Source: B21-G16 sp003644825 [NCBI: Candidatus Zhuqueibacterota bacterium] (GTDB taxonomy: Bacteria > SM23-31 > B21-G16). Taken from it: a stretch of DNA of 7,420 nucleotides. Under the pieces are notes generated by a model. The model was not told where the DNA came from, did not search any database, and saw nothing but the letters and a program-made list of their open reading frames with translations. The stretch lies in contig QNDJ01000064.1 of NCBI GenBank assembly GCA_003644825.1, positions 1-7,420 on the forward strand, given 5' to 3'. Positions within the stretch are counted from its first letter, which is position 1, and each line of letters starts with the position of its first letter. This document shows, one piece after another, positions 6,561 through 7,420 of this stretch. The position numbers and the translations under genes are program-made.

Positions 6561-6626
6561 GCTCCGATAGGAGCGATATGTTTGTAGAATTGAGGATTTT
6601 TGAGGATATTGAGCTCCGTTAGGAGC
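6561..6626 (+). repeat. Hairpins R1 and R2, unit B
   Basis: Two perfect GCTCC/GGAGC hairpins (6561-6574 with GATA loop; 6613-6626 with GTTA loop). R1 runs into GCGATATGTTTGTAG (6573-6587). These look closer to the family consensus than the unit A copies. Confidence 0.75.
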
Positions 6627-6691
6627 GGGATGGGATATTTAAAAACCAGGCTTGGTATCGTGCCATAAAAATATTATTTAATTCTTTTTCT

Positions 6692-6714
6692 GCACCAGAA
6701 TCAAATTCTGGTGC
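6692..6714 (+). repeat. Hairpin H1, unit B
   Basis: GCACCAGAAT/ATTCTGGTGC arms as in unit A, with a CAA loop. That loop is the reverse complement of the TTG loop of H4. Confidence 0.8.
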
Positions 6715-6732
6715 TGGAATAATTCATTGGTA

Positions 6733-6748
6733 AGTCATTAAAATGACT
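6733..6748 (+). repeat. Hairpin H2, unit B
   Basis: AGTCAT/ATGACT stem with a TAAA loop, identical to unit A, followed by GTTTT only. Confidence 0.65.
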
Positions 6749-6790
6749 GTTTTAAAAGAATTATAAATTTGTTGGTAAAACCCCAATAAC

Positions 6791-6806
6791 AGTCTCTTTA
6801 GAGACT
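6791..6806 (+). repeat. Hairpin H3, unit B
   Basis: AGTCTCT/AGAGACT around TT, identical to unit A. The flanking AAC and TTCC match H2 when read on the opposite strand. Confidence 0.7.
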
Positions 6807-6822
6807 TCCATATTTTTTTATC

Positions 6823-6849
6823 CACTACCAGAATTTGATTCTGGTAGTG
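6823..6849 (+). repeat. Hairpin H4, unit B
   Basis: The 12-bp stem and TTG loop are identical to unit A. Confidence 0.8.
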
Positions 6850-6876
6850 ATTCGTTACAATTCAAATATTTACACT

Positions 6877-6895
6877 CTCAAGCTGGAAGCTTGAG
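6877..6895 (+). repeat. Hairpin H5, unit B
   Basis: The CTCAAGCT/AGCTTGAG stem with GGA loop is identical to unit A. Confidence 0.75.
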
Positions 6896-6933
6896 TTACA
6901 CTGATCCATAATCAAATTGATATTTATATGTTA

Positions 6934-6996
6934 CTCCAACGGAGCTCTATTGTTGTTTTTCCCTGTTTGCTACAAACATATCGACCCTAACGGGGC
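6934..6996 (-). repeat. Hairpins R3 and R4, unit B (inverted partners of R2 and R1)
   Basis: R3 has CTCC/GGAG arms (6934-6937, 6941-6944). R4 has CCC/GGG arms (6985-6987, 6992-6994), preceded by CTACAAACATATCG. Both arms are more decayed than R1/R2 of the same unit. Confidence 0.65.
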
Positions 6997-7168
6997 TGAA
7001 AGGAACATCGAATTTCGCCGATTTAATGAATTTTAGTTTTTAAGGAAACAACGAATTACACGGATTTATCTAATTGTATATAAAAAGATTCTTTTATGAA
7101 ATTTGATTTGTTAAAAATCTGATGTTATTGTAACAGATTCATAATTAAAGAAGTAAAATACAGCTGTC
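6997..7168. other. Conserved right-arm insert, unit B
   Basis: This is the near-identical copy of 6029-6201, including the AATCTG/CAGATT hairpin at 7116-7139. It has no coding potential and no match to an RNA family that I recognise. Confidence 0.6.
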
Positions 7169-7198
7169 ATTGCGAGCCCCTATATGGGGCGTGGCAAT
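7169..7198 (-). repeat. Hairpin N2, unit B
   Basis: ATTGC/GCAAT outer arms with an inner GCCCC/GGGGC stem (7176-7180, 7186-7190) and a TATAT loop. Unit A has GCCCG/CGGGC at this place, so pairing is kept with different bases. Confidence 0.7.
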
Positions 7199-7250
7199 CT
7201 TTTAATCTAATAGAGATAAACTGTGCTATAGCTCATTTTTTACGTGTTTT

Positions 7251-7280
7251 TTTAGGTCAGGCATGGATGCCTGACCTAAA
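7251..7280 (+). repeat. Hairpin P2, unit B
   Basis: TTTAGGTCAGGCA and TGCCTGACCTAAA form a perfect 13-bp stem with a TGGA loop. It is the longest hairpin in the window and the only P copy whose outer flanks also pair. Confidence 0.8.
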
Positions 7281-7305
7281 GCTTCGTTTAATTTCATCTT
7301 TAGAA

Positions 7306-7373
7306 CGAGTACTCGCTTGTAAATATTTCTAACATAGTCAGGAGATTATTTTTACCCGTACGGGGCTCGCAAT
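7306..7373 (+). repeat. Palindrome S and hairpin N3, unit B
   Basis: CGAGTACTCG (7306-7315) and CCCGTACGGG (7355-7364) followed by GCTCGCAATGACAGG, as in unit A. Confidence 0.6.
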
Positions 7374-7383
7374 GACAGGTATG

Positions 7384-7420
7384 TTAACAGTCAGGCAGGG
7401 ATGCCTGACCTACGGTTTTG
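7384..7420 (+). repeat. Start of composite hairpin repeat unit C, cut by window edge
   Basis: TTAACA followed by the P1 hairpin (stem 7390-7397 with 7402-7409) and the ACGGTTTTG tail repeats the start of unit B exactly as far as the window goes. The array therefore continues to the right. Confidence 0.85.

Larger units (their letters stand above)
6413..7383 (+). repeat. Composite hairpin repeat, unit B (about 971 bp)
   Basis: This is the second full copy, directly abutting unit A. Differences from A are single-base changes, homopolymer length changes (the T10 at 5778-5787 is T4 here) and a replaced centre in hairpin N1. The hairpin order is identical. No gene is visible inside it. Confidence 0.9.

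Noticed and set aside
5430-7420. CRISPR array
   Set aside because: The repeats are of many different families at irregular spacing, the long period is near 975 bp, the intervening DNA is itself repeated rather than unique, and no cas gene is visible.
5430-7420. Insertion sequence or integron attC array
   Set aside because: No transposase or integrase frame, no clear target-site duplication and no gene cassette lie between the hairpins.
5114-7420. tRNA, rRNA or a known riboswitch in the intergenic region
   Set aside because: I found no cloverleaf, no rRNA-like segment and no motif of a riboswitch class that I recognise. The structures present are simple short hairpins.

Overview
The window holds two protein genes on the minus strand (positions 1-5113) and about 2.3 kb without a recognisable gene (5114-7420), most of it dense short-hairpin repeat DNA. 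The sequence is AT-rich and uses standard bacterial signals: a Shine-Dalgarno site, ATG starts and a TGA stop. The main gene encodes a very large, oxygen-sensitive-type CoA-activase/2-hydroxyacyl-CoA dehydratase-related protein, a family found mostly in anaerobes. I infer an anaerobic, AT-rich bacterium, quite possibly uncultured. The glycosyltransferase motifs are reminiscent of the Bacteroidetes/Chlorobi/Cloacimonetes side of the tree, but the phylum cannot be fixed from this window.

Layout on the minus strand, read right to left: a weak candidate promoter (about 5173-5201), a strong ribosome binding site (5117-5125), then a 1405-residue protein (5113-896). It carries two tandem BadF/BadG/BcrA/BcrD-type ATPase domains, a four-cysteine linker, a DUF2229-type domain and HgdB-like C-terminal regions. 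Its TGA stop overlaps the ATG of a second gene in an ATGA overlap (896-899). That gene is a membrane-associated family 2 glycosyltransferase that runs off the left edge. The two are very probably one operon and translationally coupled, although their functions are not obviously related.

The right-hand 2 kb is the unusual part. A composite block of about 975 bp is present twice in direct tandem (unit A 5430-6412, unit B 6413-7383), and a third copy begins at 7384 and is cut by the window edge. Each unit is built from about 15 small hairpins belonging to several families. Some resemble REP-like intergenic repeats: the ATTGC...GCAATGAC type, the GCTCC...GGAGCGATATGTTTGTAG type, and the GTCGGGCA...TGCCCGAC type.

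The hairpins are not in random order. Inside each unit they form a nested mirror image, N-R-R-G-H1-H2 | H3-H4-H5-R-R-N, about an axis near 5800 (unit A) and 6770 (unit B). Several mirror partners are the same element in opposite orientation, and arm changes are often matched by the complementary change in the other arm. This suggests an old large inverted duplication whose hairpins kept their pairing while the sequence drifted, followed by tandem amplification. No transposase, integrase, RNA gene of a known family or CRISPR array is visible.
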